A stretch of DNA of 34,044 nt from an uncultured Phascolarctobacterium sp. (GTDB lineage: Bacteria; Bacillota; Negativicutes; Acidaminococcales; Acidaminococcaceae), in the NCBI GenBank assembly GCA_900551745.1, contig URXA01000013.1, positions 1-34,044 of the forward strand, in the 5' to 3' direction. Numbering within the stretch: position 1 is the first letter of the stretch; every line of letters starts with the position of its first letter. The notes below the pieces were generated by a model. That model had not been told where the DNA came from. It ran no database searches and worked only from the letters and a program-made list of their open reading frames with translations. Made by a program: the position numbers and the translations under genes. Positions 6,848 to 15,549 of the stretch are shown here, piece by piece.

Positions 6848-7941
6848 TAAAGCACCCCCAATTCTTTTATAAAAACAATTCCTGCCCCTCCAGCAGCACC
6901 AGCACTACCGCCGCTACCACCATTAGCAGTTACAACACCTGAATTTTTAATAGAACAAGAAATAATAATAACGGCGCCACCACCACCGCCGCCACCGCCG
7001 CCACCAGGATACGTTACACCTGCTGATACACCAGCAGACCCGTTATATCCATTTGCCGCTATAGTACCTGTTATAATTGTTTCGCTAGCTATAATCTGGA
7101 TGCTTCCACCACCTCTTCCTCCATTTCCACCAGCCCCTGCGTATTCGCTACCATTTCCACCAGCTCCACCACCGCCACCAGTTCCACCGTAATATGTTAA
7201 ATCTTGTGTTGAATCTAATGCACTTAAAAATGCACCGCCGGCACCACCACCATACCCTCTGTATCCACTACCGCCGGCGCCACCATTAGAACTAGTTCCT
7301 ATCGTTCCATTACCGCCGGCGCCACCATTAGAAGACGCACCACTACCACCACTATTTACACCTGACACCTCCCGAATAATGCCATTATTCACAAACATCC
7401 CTTGACATTTGATTCTAACAAATCTATTAACACTTATCGTCACGCCAGCAGGAATAAACACGCTCCGATACTGTTTCAGTCCGCTAATCGTGGTATTTCC
7501 AGTAGGTCTAAAATCGCCATCACTGCCGTCACCACGATCAAGCCACCATGACGGAAAGCGATTATTCTTCACACCCGCAAGCGTTCCCATTCCGGTATAA
7601 CTTACCTGAATACTTTTACCTGCATCTGCGCTGGAAAACTCAATTAAGCCGGTGTTCCAATCTTCATCACCATCGGCATTAGTAGAATAGTCTGGCCGGA
7701 ATTCGCCCACTCCCGGTGTTGCCGCAACTTCAGTCAAAACCGTTGTTGTCGGCGCACCTGTTGTTTCATCCACATAAACAACCTTCATATTGCTAGGGTC
7801 TTTCTTCTGCGGGACTTCATTTAGCCGCACTACAAACGGACTAACAGCCGGAATTATATGCACTTCTGTAAAATCTACATAGTTCGTAGTCCCTCCATCA
7901 CCAATAAAAGGATTTATACGCATATTACTTGGATCTGCCAT
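6847..7941 (-). CDS. Glycine-rich distal tail/receptor-binding protein
   Basis: 364 residues. Residues 1-180 look like a tail-attachment region with beta strands. From about 200 to 355 the chain is dominated by glycine, alanine and serine in blocks such as SSNGGAGGNG and a run of ten glycines, broken by short strands (SIQIIASETI, GAVIIISCS). This pattern of glycine-rich motifs separating variable loops resembles the polyglycine-sandwich tip adhesins (gp38 type) of T-even-like phages. It lies after the hub gene, where receptor-binding proteins sit. The SD is AAGGATG upstream of the ATG at 7941. The adhesin role is inferred from composition and position. Confidence 0.65.
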   Translation of the reverse strand: MADPSNMRINPFIGDGGTTNYVDFTEVHIIPAVSPFVVRLNEVPQKKDPSNMKVVYVDETTGAPTTTVLTEVAATPGVGEFRPDYSTNADGDEDWNTGLIEFSSADAGKSIQVSYTGMGTLAGVKNNRFPSWWLDRGDGSDGDFRPTGNTTISGLKQYRSVFIPAGVTISVNRFVRIKCQGMFVNNGIIREVSGVNSGGSGASSNGGAGGNGTIGTSSNGGAGGSGYRGYGGGAGGAFLSALDSTQDLTYYGGTGGGGGAGGNGSEYAGAGGNGGRGGGSIQIIASETIITGTIAANGYNGSAGVSAGVTYPGGGGGGGGGGAVIIISCSIKNSGVVTANGGSGGSAGAAGGAGIVFIKELGVL

Positions 7942-7961
7942 ATCATCACATCCTTTTCATA

Positions 7962-9203
7962 TTATTTGACAAGCTGCGTATTAGCAGCCTGCTGTAAAAG
8001 TTCATTATTGCGGGCATTACGCTCAATATCCAGCAAATACTTTGCTGTAGGCGGATACGGAGGTTCTCCCAACTCCATAGAAAAATCAATACCTTTTTCA
8101 CCACTGACCGTATATTTTAACTTTGTTATTGGATACTTACGTCCTTTACCTTCCTTGTCAGTTATAAGCGCCTGCCCATCTGTAGATAAACGCCGTACCC
8201 AAAAAACACCGTCCGGCTTAGGGTAATTTAACTTAACGCCTGTAGCCTTTGCAGAAAGAACAGGATTCTTATATTTTGCAAGTTCCGACTGCCCCCAGCG
8301 TTCAGCATCATCAGCAGTATAAGCAGTTGGCAACGTCCACACTTCTTCAGATACACCGTATAAGTCTTGACTTTCCTTGTCCTCAACAGTTACCATCCAG
8401 CTTTCACCATCACCGTCAATGGCAGCACCTTTGATACGCGCGTAATTTACAATCTTATCAATGCTTTGTGTCGGTTCAAATCCGTCAATATGTGGCCCTA
8501 CCCAAAAACGTGCTTCCTCATTGATCTCATCCACGCGAGGCTTAAAGAAAAATTCCCGATACTCATCCACACCATAAACAAAATCTGTGGCAAACTCTGA
8601 AAGCTGTTCCAATGCTTCTTTTGCACTCACACCATCAAAAACGATTTTCTTTATGTCATAGCCGACGTCATATATTTTGTTATCGTTGTAGACAATACCA
8701 GTCTTAGCTTCAACCTGTCTGCAAATATTCCGCACAATATCTGCGATTTCCTGATTCTCATAAGTACCAAAAATAAGCACTTTTTCCAGCTTATCAAAAT
8801 AACCATAACAAGTTATTTTATAATCTGTTCCAGTACCACCGCTGTCAGGACGCGTTAAAACATGCCCGCTGTACCACGGCCGCTTATCAGCAAACAAATA
8901 AATATCAATCCGCTGTCCGTAGCTTATTTCCGCAAAACTTGGAAACTGTTTGAAATTAAGCGTCGCACTGCCACAGCCTGTTTTTATATTTTCAAACTCG
9001 ATTTTATTAAACGGATTATTTTCTGTATCTCTTGAAAATATCGCTGTTTTAGTACCATCCTTGTTATAAAAAATAACCTGAACATAGTCAGGCAAATATT
9101 TTACATCCGAAGGATCAGGACCAGGTCCCGGCCCGCTCTTTTTTTTGACAGACACTGCCCAAATATAACGCCCAAAAAGTTTACTGCCAAAACGTAAATT
9201 CAT
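7962..9203 (-). CDS. Baseplate hub / tail-associated protein (Tal-like)
   Basis: 413 residues from the ATG at 9203, which overlaps the Dit stop (ATGA) and has AGGTGG upstream; a GTG three codons earlier is the alternative. A short N-terminal stretch and a proline-glycine linker (GPGPGPDPSD) precede a gp27/XkdQ-like region: VQVIFYNKDG, FNKIEFENIKTGCGSATL, the ring-like GYFDKLEKVLIFGTYENQEIADIVRNI segment, and a C-terminal strand-rich part. Such hubs cap the tail tube below Dit. The short length means no fused peptidoglycan hydrolase. Confidence 0.8.
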   Translation of the reverse strand: MNLRFGSKLFGRYIWAVSVKKKSGPGPGPDPSDVKYLPDYVQVIFYNKDGTKTAIFSRDTENNPFNKIEFENIKTGCGSATLNFKQFPSFAEISYGQRIDIYLFADKRPWYSGHVLTRPDSGGTGTDYKITCYGYFDKLEKVLIFGTYENQEIADIVRNICRQVEAKTGIVYNDNKIYDVGYDIKKIVFDGVSAKEALEQLSEFATDFVYGVDEYREFFFKPRVDEINEEARFWVGPHIDGFEPTQSIDKIVNYARIKGAAIDGDGESWMVTVEDKESQDLYGVSEEVWTLPTAYTADDAERWGQSELAKYKNPVLSAKATGVKLNYPKPDGVFWVRRLSTDGQALITDKEGKGRKYPITKLKYTVSGEKGIDFSMELGEPPYPPTAKYLLDIERNARNNELLQQAANTQLVK

Positions 9204-10000
9204 GCCAGCCACCTATCCCGCCAACGAATTTTTATTGTTCCAGCTGCACCAGTAAACTTATATGTATTTTCGCCCGGTTGAGCGGTCAAGAACTGCCCAC
9301 TGAAAGTATTTATCGCATTATATGCCCCGCGCCTGACAGTACCAGCCTTAGTATCTACAATAAGCGTCGCAGGTTTAGTTAAAAGTGTATCTGTAATGCG
9401 CATGCTATAACCACTTTCAATATGAGTAATAGTAATGTCATTCATCGTATTCTTTGGAATTAATTCTATTTCCAAAGGTGTTTCTATACTTCCGCTACTA
9501 TATATAAACATTTCAGCTTCCTTCACAGAATCAGCATAATTAAATTCTGCTTCAGCCTCACTGTTTGCATACCTAAATGGATCAGCTAAAAGCAAAGTTA
9601 TATCAACCTCACCTTTTCGACCTTTAAATCCCTTGATCCATTTTTCTTTTGTACTATACATACAGGCAATATTGTAATATCCACGATCATATCCAGCATG
9701 CAGCTGATAGTCACGCTGATACATGAGCTGATACAAATCGTTAAGCTTGGCATCGTGTTCAGCTGGTGTACTGCCTTCAATAACAAAGCCTAAAGTAATT
9801 TTCTTACCATCAATAAAGCCATCACCTGAAATAGTGCTGCCGTGACTGTAGCCGCGCTTTTCGCTTTTAGCACGCACAGTGATATCAGCAGCACCGTCAA
9901 AGCTGTAGGCATATGGCAGGGCAGTTCCATTGATAATAAGCTGTTCTGTAGGCTTTACCTGCTTACGTACAGGAAAATATTCACGTCTTATGATCGTCAC
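9200..10000 (-). CDS. Distal tail protein (Dit), siphovirus tail component family
   Basis: 266 residues using the GTG at 10000, which follows GGGGGTGAT and sits 4 bases after the tape measure stop; the longer open frame runs backward into that gene and reads as non-protein-like. Motifs fit the siphovirus tail-component family: early GTALPYAYSFDGAADI, a central GFVIEGSTPAEHDAKLNDLYQLMYQRD, then the ADPFRYAN stretch seen at the N-/C-domain border in Dit proteins, and a beta-sandwich C-terminal half. Dit hexamers join tail tube and hub. Confidence 0.85.
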   Translation of the reverse strand: MTIIRREYFPVRKQVKPTEQLIINGTALPYAYSFDGAADITVRAKSEKRGYSHGSTISGDGFIDGKKITLGFVIEGSTPAEHDAKLNDLYQLMYQRDYQLHAGYDRGYYNIACMYSTKEKWIKGFKGRKGEVDITLLLADPFRYANSEAEAEFNYADSVKEAEMFIYSSGSIETPLEIELIPKNTMNDITITHIESGYSMRITDTLLTKPATLIVDTKAGTVRRGAYNAINTFSGQFLTAQPGENTYKFTGAAGTIKIRWRDRWLA

Positions 10001-10004
10001 TTTA

Positions 10005-12716
10005 TCACCCCCGCACACCCATAGCCAAAGAATATTGAATGTCATCCATAAAGGTATCGTAATCAGCACCGGTATTAATATCACCATAATTAATTATTTC
10101 AACATTAGCACCATCACCTGAAGCAGTTCCAAAGTCCACACCATCAAACAAAAAGCTGGTGATCTTTTGCAATACGCTGCTGCGCAGAGGCAAGACCGCT
10201 TCAGGATAAGATTTTTCACCAATCAGCGCATGAGTAGGTGCAGTAACAACGCCACCGGCAGCAAAGTTTTTTGTACCAAGTCCATTTGCACCAAAATCAA
10301 ACTTACTCATTTCCTCAATTCCACCGCCGAAACTCGTAAGAGTTTTGCTTGCAGTTCCAATACCAGCGGCAGCACTCAACCCGGATGTTAAAAGGCCCGT
10401 AGCAATGCCAGACGCTCCCGGTTCAACAACCAGTTTCAGCCACGCCGCAGGCGCAAGTGATGTCGCCATTGCAGCCCCCTGCGCTGCTACAGCAGCAGTT
10501 TCCTGTCCCATCATCATTTTGCTAAGGGCAGCAGCGGCCGCTCTTTGTGCCTGCCATTGGAGAAACATTTTTACAATTTCTTTACCCAAATTCTGCAAAG
10601 TTTTTCCAAAGTTCTGTCCATCAACAATAGCATTAGCAAACCCTTGTGCCAGGCCATCCTTTAAAGTGTTAGCTGCGTCCAACGCAAAACTTGCATATGA
10701 CTGTTCAGCTTCAAGCCGCCAGTCATAATACTGCTGCATCAATTCCTGCTTTTCAGCCTGATTTTGTAAAAAGGCAGCTTTTTCTTCATCCAAATAAGCA
10801 ATATACCGTTCCAGTTCGCCCTGCTTTTGCATTTCATCCAAATCAGCCTTAAAAGCCTGCAGCAACGTAGCCTGTGACATCAGCTGTTCATGCATGTCTT
10901 TGTTGATCTGAATTTGAGATGCAGCAGCTTCCTGCTCTGCAGTAACCTGTGCAGCCTTTCTTTGTTCAAGCATTGCTAACGCATTGGCAATAACTGTATC
11001 ATCACCGGTTTTCATGGCACGTTCATATAACTGCTGCGCTTCAGTTGCGGCATTAGCAAATTTATTTTTCCACTCATCAACGGCAGCTATACGCTGATCC
11101 CGTTCTTTTACAATATTGGCATATACCTGATCGAATTCACTTAACCCGCCAATTTTAATATCCATCGTGAAGTTATTAAAATCACGCTGCATATCCAAAG
11201 TTTTCTCTTTGGCAGTATTAAGCTGCTCATTGATCCTGTCTATTTCCCGGCTGATTTTGTCTATACCGGAATTTTTACCACCCGTTTTACTGCCACCTGT
11301 TGCTTTTGTTGAACCACTCGTTAAACCTAACGCATCAGGTGAAGCAATCTTAATGCCCGAACTTTGTTCAGTAGGTGCATTAATTGACGAAACACGAAAC
11401 TCTTGCTTAACTTTATTATTGTCCGCCAGCTGCTGATTAGCTTTTGCAGCTTCGATAGTAGCCTGTGCCGCTTTTTGTGTATTAGCCGCCCATTCTTTTG
11501 CCTGCACTGCCAAATCACTGCTGACATTGACAATAGAAAATAATTTATCCAAAGCATTCGCTGCAAACATTACAGCCCCGGCAAAAGCGTTCTGTATTTC
11601 TGCCGTTGCTCCATCAACGGCAATAACCATAGTGTCACAAAAATACTCCCATTGAATTACAAGCCAATCCCAATTTTCAAATATGGCATAAGCTACCCCG
11701 CCTATAACTGCACCCGCAGCAATAAACGGTGCAGAAATTATGCCAGCACCTACACCCAGTGTATATAAAGTGCCAACAAGCGCAACTATAGCCGGTATAG
11801 CCACACCCATTATCGCACCGGCAATAACAGCCATAGAACCAGTAAACCATACAGGCAAATCACGGATAGCATTAGAAAGCCCCATAGTTTTAACTTTATC
11901 CGCAAACTCGCCGATAGCGTCCTGCGCGCCTTTCAAAGCAGCTTTAATATCAAAAGCTTCAATCAGTTCATCACCAATAACAACCATGGTTTGAGTAACA
12001 CTATCCTGAATATTGCTCATAATACCATTAACAGTTTGTGATTGCTGTTCCATCATGCCACCAAACTTACTGTTCATGCCGCTGATAACAGCCTGAATGC
12101 CTTCTGCCGCAGATATTTGCCCTTTGCTGGCTTTATCCATAGCTGTAGGTATATCAGTGCCGATTTTATTTGCCAGCATTTCCCATGCCGGAACGCCAGC
12201 TTCAGCAAGCTGCAGCATTTCTTCTGCGCTGACCTTGCCTTTGGCCTGCATCTGCCCTATTGCCAAAGTCAAACGCTGAATGCCTTCTTCACCTATACCC
12301 AATGCCGCTGCGCTGTCACCTACAGCAGTCAATATAGGAATTACCTGTTCCGCACTGAATCCGAAAGCAAGAAGCCTTTTAGAAGCATCCAAAACGCCCG
12401 GTAATTCAAATGGTGTACTGGCCGCAAACTTTTCAAGTTCACTTAAAAAGCTTTTTGCTTTCTCGCCATCTTTCAAAAGTGTAGTAAAAGCAATCCGTGT
12501 CTGCTCCATCTGCCCGGCAGCTTTTACTGAAGCGACGCCCAAAGCACCCAAAGCTACACCTACACCGGCAATAACACCCAATGCGCCTTTGCTTATGCCC
12601 AAGTTATCACTGGCAAAGGTGCGTTTAACGTTTTTCTGCAGCGCACCCATTTCTTTATTAAATTCATTTATCCGTGCGCCAATAACTACTTGTAAACGTG
12701 CTACTTCTGCCATCAT
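10005..12716 (-). CDS. Tail tape measure protein
   Basis: 903 residues. The N-terminus (VARLQVVIGARINEF) and the conserved region around 70-200 (FTTLLKDGEKAKSFLSELEKFAASTPFELPGVLD, then GVPAWEMLA) are typical of tape measure proteins. A hydrophobic stretch at about 290-345 is the usual membrane-insertion segment. Long coiled-coil helices (480-640) and an alanine-rich C-terminal third follow. By the usual rule of about 0.15 nm per residue the tail would be roughly 135 nm. GGAGGTG precedes two consecutive ATG codons at 12716 and 12713. Confidence 0.95.
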   Translation of the reverse strand: MMAEVARLQVVIGARINEFNKEMGALQKNVKRTFASDNLGISKGALGVIAGVGVALGALGVASVKAAGQMEQTRIAFTTLLKDGEKAKSFLSELEKFAASTPFELPGVLDASKRLLAFGFSAEQVIPILTAVGDSAAALGIGEEGIQRLTLAIGQMQAKGKVSAEEMLQLAEAGVPAWEMLANKIGTDIPTAMDKASKGQISAAEGIQAVISGMNSKFGGMMEQQSQTVNGIMSNIQDSVTQTMVVIGDELIEAFDIKAALKGAQDAIGEFADKVKTMGLSNAIRDLPVWFTGSMAVIAGAIMGVAIPAIVALVGTLYTLGVGAGIISAPFIAAGAVIGGVAYAIFENWDWLVIQWEYFCDTMVIAVDGATAEIQNAFAGAVMFAANALDKLFSIVNVSSDLAVQAKEWAANTQKAAQATIEAAKANQQLADNNKVKQEFRVSSINAPTEQSSGIKIASPDALGLTSGSTKATGGSKTGGKNSGIDKISREIDRINEQLNTAKEKTLDMQRDFNNFTMDIKIGGLSEFDQVYANIVKERDQRIAAVDEWKNKFANAATEAQQLYERAMKTGDDTVIANALAMLEQRKAAQVTAEQEAAASQIQINKDMHEQLMSQATLLQAFKADLDEMQKQGELERYIAYLDEEKAAFLQNQAEKQELMQQYYDWRLEAEQSYASFALDAANTLKDGLAQGFANAIVDGQNFGKTLQNLGKEIVKMFLQWQAQRAAAAALSKMMMGQETAAVAAQGAAMATSLAPAAWLKLVVEPGASGIATGLLTSGLSAAAGIGTASKTLTSFGGGIEEMSKFDFGANGLGTKNFAAGGVVTAPTHALIGEKSYPEAVLPLRSSVLQKITSFLFDGVDFGTASGDGANVEIINYGDINTGADYDTFMDDIQYSLAMGVRG

Positions 12717-12724
12717 TTCACCTC

Positions 12725-13045
12725 CTATTCATAGCCAAATTCTTCAAAAAGATCCTGCGCTATTTCAGATTGTTCCTTAGAGGAATTACGCTTTTTCCTG
12801 TGTGCAAAAAAGCTTTTCAGTTCCGGACGCTTCTTTTTACCTGAAGCTATGCAAACATTCGGGTATGTGATCCAGCTGATAACAATATCTTCCAAATGGT
12901 CATATCTGCGCTGCCATCCGTCCAACATCAAAAAAATATCTGCAAGGCACAACCGTTCTACTTCCCACGGCTTTAAATTCAATTCGCCATAGCACCACGG
13001 CAAAAGTTCATCCAGCAGTTCTGTAAAGCTTTTCGTTACTTCCCC
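12725..13045 (-). CDS. Tail assembly chaperone T extension, made by -1 frameshift from G
   Basis: A 92-codon frame can start at a TTG at 13003, but no SD supports it. The frame stays open upstream to a TGATGA at about 13056-13051, while the upstream chaperone gene stops at 13036. A -1 slip on the GGG at 13044-13042 (which can re-pair with GGG at 13045-13043) would join them into a G-T fusion of about 232 residues. The T part contains LPWCYGELNLKPWEVERLCLADIFLML and a basic C-terminus, like other T domains that bind the tape measure protein. Position just before the tape measure gene and after the G-like gene is exactly that of the frameshifted pair in siphophages. Confidence 0.75.
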   Translation of the reverse strand, partial: GEVTKSFTELLDELLPWCYGELNLKPWEVERLCLADIFLMLDGWQRRYDHLEDIVISWITYPNVCIASGKKKRPELKSFFAHRKKRNSSKEQSEIAQDLFEEFGYE

Positions 13046-13050
13046 GCTTC
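13036..13050 (-). promoter_or_regulatory. Candidate programmed -1 frameshift site
   Basis: Reading leftward the G frame ends GAA GCG GGG AAG TAA. The four Gs let the GGG-decoding tRNA move back one base and still pair fully, after which GAA GTA ACG continues open in the T frame. In the -1 frame an upstream TGATGA closes the window, so the slip must occur within these few codons. No classical X-XXY-YYZ heptamer is present; this would be a P-site slip next to a stop. Confidence 0.6.
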
Positions 13051-13422
13051 TTCTTCATCAGGTGGCGCTTCAATTTCCAGCGTATTATTTTCAGTTTCCA
13101 GCACCTTCCTGGCAAACCCAAAAACACCCGCTTTGCTCAAAGCGATGATAACAAGTGTCTGCAAGCTTTCACTACTGTTGTCCAGCAGCCATTCATCCAT
13201 CCAGTTATAAACCTGCTGGATAGTCACTTTTTTGTCATACGCAGCCAAGCCGACATACAGGCATTTTGCCAAATCGCCTAAAGCTACAACGCCGCCGTTT
13301 AGCATTTTGTAAACATTGTGGTCATCCAGCATCCTTTCAAGCTGGCTTACACCCAAAGCATTAAACTTGATTTTTCTTTCTTTACCGCCTAAATTGATCG
13401 TCACACTTCTGTCCAAGCTCAT
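13036..13422 (-). CDS. Tail assembly chaperone (G-like)
   Basis: 128 residues from the ATG at 13422 (AGGAG lies 8 bases upstream; an ATG two codons earlier is too near the SD). An N-terminal beta part (VTINLGGKERKIKFNALGV) precedes helices and an acidic tail ending PPDEEEAGK, the usual look of TAC proteins between the major tail and tape measure genes. It would coat the tape measure protein during tail assembly. The last codons before the stop, GCG GGG AAG TAA, form the proposed frameshift site. A hairpin between this gene and the major tail protein gene probably lowers its expression. Confidence 0.8.
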   Translation of the reverse strand: MSLDRSVTINLGGKERKIKFNALGVSQLERMLDDHNVYKMLNGGVVALGDLAKCLYVGLAAYDKKVTIQQVYNWMDEWLLDNSSESLQTLVIIALSKAGVFGFARKVLETENNTLEIEAPPDEEEAGK

Positions 13423-13446
13423 TTTCATCGCTCCTTTGGTATAGAA

Positions 13447-13473
13447 AAAGCAGGGCCTTCAAAGCCCTGCTTT
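13447..13473 (-). terminator. Terminator behind the major tail protein gene
   Basis: AAAGCAGGGC (13447-13456) pairs with GCCCTGCTTT (13464-13473) over a 7-nt loop. Leftward it is followed by TTTTCTATACC and then the SD of the chaperone gene. Partial termination here would give more tail-tube protein than chaperone or tape measure. Confidence 0.85.
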
Positions 13474-13510
13474 AATTATTATTTTGATATTTCTTATTAT
13501 TCGGCAGCGT

Positions 13511-14266
13511 TCAAGATACTGTCACAGTAGCAATGTTGCTATAACCGTTCTTGTCGCCGCCATTTACCTTTAAACGAAAGTACGCCTTGCCGGCTTTTAC
13601 CCCGCTTACTTCTGCGCTGGTCGCAGTGTTTTCAATCGCTACATCTGTATCTGTAAATTCAGTTCCATCTTCACTCTGCTGTAAAACAACAGCAGCAGCA
13701 CCAGCAGGTGCAGCAAAGGTCAGGTTCACTGTCCCTGCACTTTCAGATGTAGCAGCAAGGTCAGAGATCGCATTTGCTGTGTTGCGCGGGTCAGGCTCAT
13801 TAGTAACAAATTCAGGTTTTCCGATGCCGCTAAGCGTCATGGTAACAGTAGCAACATCATCATGCGGATTGTCGTCACTGAATTCCGTGATATTCGCAAA
13901 ACCTTTTACAGCATTACCATATTTATCAAGGCGCATGATATGCACTGCAATATCATTCACGAAGGCATATTTCAAAGCATCCAGCATTTCATTATTTACT
14001 TTATAAACGCCTTCCTGCTCAATACTCCAGCTTTTAGTCCCTTGCAGGCTTTCACCCCAGCCGCCGCTTGCTTTGTCACTGCCGTCGATTTCGTCCCCGC
14101 TCATGGAAAGCGGCGAATTACGCTGTCCGCCGACTAAACCCCATTTAGGATTTTCAACAGTAGCGCCTTCACCATAGTTCAAAAACAACAGCAGGCTTTT
14201 ACCAGCCAGCGTTTGACTTTTGTTTGGCTGCATAGGGAAATTAGCTGCTTTGATAATTTCATTCAT
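13511..14266 (-). CDS. Major tail protein with C-terminal Ig/FN3-like domain
   Basis: 251 residues. Residues 1-165 are the tail-tube protein: an early GKSLLLFLNYGEGATVENPKWGLVGGQ stretch, SMSGDEIDGSDKASGGWGE, and a closing SDDNPHDDVATVTMTLSGIG typical of phi13/TP901-1-type tube subunits. Residues 167-251 form a separate domain beginning ISDL, with LTF strand, SxDG turn and a closing GGDxxGxSNxATVTV, the layout of a fibronectin/Ig-like sandwich. The domain is in frame, with no frameshift needed. It is recognisably related to the C-terminal domain of the capsid protein in this genome. Confidence 0.88.
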   Translation of the reverse strand: MNEIIKAANFPMQPNKSQTLAGKSLLLFLNYGEGATVENPKWGLVGGQRNSPLSMSGDEIDGSDKASGGWGESLQGTKSWSIEQEGVYKVNNEMLDALKYAFVNDIAVHIMRLDKYGNAVKGFANITEFSDDNPHDDVATVTMTLSGIGKPEFVTNEPDPRNTANAISDLAATSESAGTVNLTFAAPAGAAAVVLQQSEDGTEFTDTDVAIENTATSAEVSGVKAGKAYFRLKVNGGDKNGYSNIATVTVS

Positions 14267-14279
14267 TCTTTTCTACCTC

Positions 14280-14720
14280 CTACATTTCTTTTTGTTCAAC
14301 TTTTACTATGACACGTACAACGCCATGCTGCCAGACAGTCCCATCTTCATATTCTTCTTTGAAGGCTTCCACCATATCAATTTCCAAACCATGAAAATAG
14401 TAACCGGCAATATCAATCTGCTCCAGCTCAGCAGAACCGGTCAAAACCTGTACAATATCGTCAAGCATTTCATCCAGTTCCTTTTTTCCATGATAATTAC
14501 TGAAAGCATTGATATTCACCGTAACCTCCCAAACAGGGCAATCACGCTTAGCACTTGACGGCTTACCTGTAGTTTCGCCAATAACCAAATACCTGCTGTC
14601 TACAAGTTCTCCATCTTCAAAAGGCGTGCTGTCGTCATAGACATTATAGCCGCGTATATTACTGCTCAACGCTTTATATACAGCAGCCTGCACAGCTGTT
14701 AAAGGCACATTTCTAATCAT
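14280..14720 (-). CDS. Tail terminator / tail completion protein (DUF3168-like)
   Basis: 146 residues. AVQAAVYKALSSN at the start, then a YLVIGET strand, VWEVTVNINAFSNYHGKKELDEMLDDIVQVL, and a C-terminal GTVWQHGVVRVIVKVEQ strand pair match the gpU/DUF3168 tail-terminator pattern. Such proteins stop tube growth and dock the tail to the head. The start overlaps the stop of the gp10-like gene upstream by 4 bp. Confidence 0.8.
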   Translation of the reverse strand: MIRNVPLTAVQAAVYKALSSNIRGYNVYDDSTPFEDGELVDSRYLVIGETTGKPSSAKRDCPVWEVTVNINAFSNYHGKKELDEMLDDIVQVLTGSAELEQIDIAGYYFHGLEIDMVEAFKEEYEDGTVWQHGVVRVIVKVEQKEM

Positions 14721-15220
14721 TTAGGCATCTCCCTTAACACTTTTTTTATATCACTTTCAATCCTCGGCTTGCCGCTCTGATAAGCAGGTGTCATATAGGG
14801 ACGTGCAGGCCGTGCCGGAATATGGACTACACCTTTTCCCGGCTTACTGCTTTTATGCACAAAACGCCTGAAACCTCTGCCATCAATCCGCAAAGCCAGT
14901 TTAGGTTTTCCGCCTTTTCTTGCTCTGCTGCGCGGCCGTACTGTAGCAGCTGCTGCACCAAATTCTACAAGATGCGCGTATGGCACATTAGTGCGGACAG
15001 TAGATGTTATAGCCGTACTGTCGAACCTTGTGCGTATACTTTTACGCAGTTTACCGCTTCTGCGCGGTACACGGCTGCGTGCTTCTTTACCTATATTTTG
15101 TCCTCCAAGCCGGATAGCTTCTGAAATTTTTTCGGTTGACTTTGTATCATACGCTTTCAAGCGCCGCAGGGCTTCGTCCAGTCCCTCGACTTCAACAGAC
15201 ATGCGCATGCTTCTGCTCAT
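14717..15220 (-). CDS. HK97 gp10-like minor tail/completion protein
   Basis: 167 residues, highly basic. SVEVEGLDEALRRL at the N-terminus, VPRRSGKLRKSIRT and NVPYAHLVEFG are the family signature; the C-terminal RPARPYMTPAY is also conserved. A basic insert (PRSRARKGGKPK and following) lies between. It sits between the head-closure gene and the tail terminator with 4-bp overlaps at both ends. Confidence 0.85.
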   Translation of the reverse strand: MSRSMRMSVEVEGLDEALRRLKAYDTKSTEKISEAIRLGGQNIGKEARSRVPRRSGKLRKSIRTRFDSTAITSTVRTNVPYAHLVEFGAAAATVRPRSRARKGGKPKLALRIDGRGFRRFVHKSSKPGKGVVHIPARPARPYMTPAYQSGKPRIESDIKKVLREMPK

Positions 15221-15549
15221 AATGGTTTTACCAGCTTTGTTTCAATTTCCAGATAACCGTTATCCAGATCAGAAATATTCAGCAGTTCATATATCAGATT
15301 TTTACACCGAATGCGCATGGTTACATCAGGCATTTTCGCGCCGCTGCACCTGCGAACTGTAAAAAACACAGGCACATAATTTACATGCTCTCCCATCAGC
15401 TCGCGCCTTGAAGCAGGACGTTCACTTTTAGCTGCCCACAGTTTAAAAGCTTCAGAATACATTGCTGGCATCTTACCGCCCAATTCGTCACGCACTGTTT
15501 CGGATTTCTGTAAAAAAGCGATCCTGTGCTTCAACATTCCCGGATTCAT
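15217..15549 (-). CDS. Head closure / head-tail joining protein
   Basis: 110 residues. MLKHRIAFLQKSETVRDELGG followed by ELMGEHVNYVPVFFTVRRC and an RIRCKNLIYELLNISDLDN segment match the phage head-tail joining family (SPP1 gp16/HK97 gp7-like), a small beta barrel that closes the connector. It overlaps both neighbours by 4 bp in the connector operon. Confidence 0.85.
   Translation of the reverse strand: MNPGMLKHRIAFLQKSETVRDELGGKMPAMYSEAFKLWAAKSERPASRRELMGEHVNYVPVFFTVRRCSGAKMPDVTMRIRCKNLIYELLNISDLDNGYLEIETKLVKPL

Noticed and set aside
10001..10087. Longer N-terminus for the Dit protein
   Set aside because: The extension overlaps the tape measure end, is hydrophobic and unlike Dit starts; GTG at 10000 has a strong SD.
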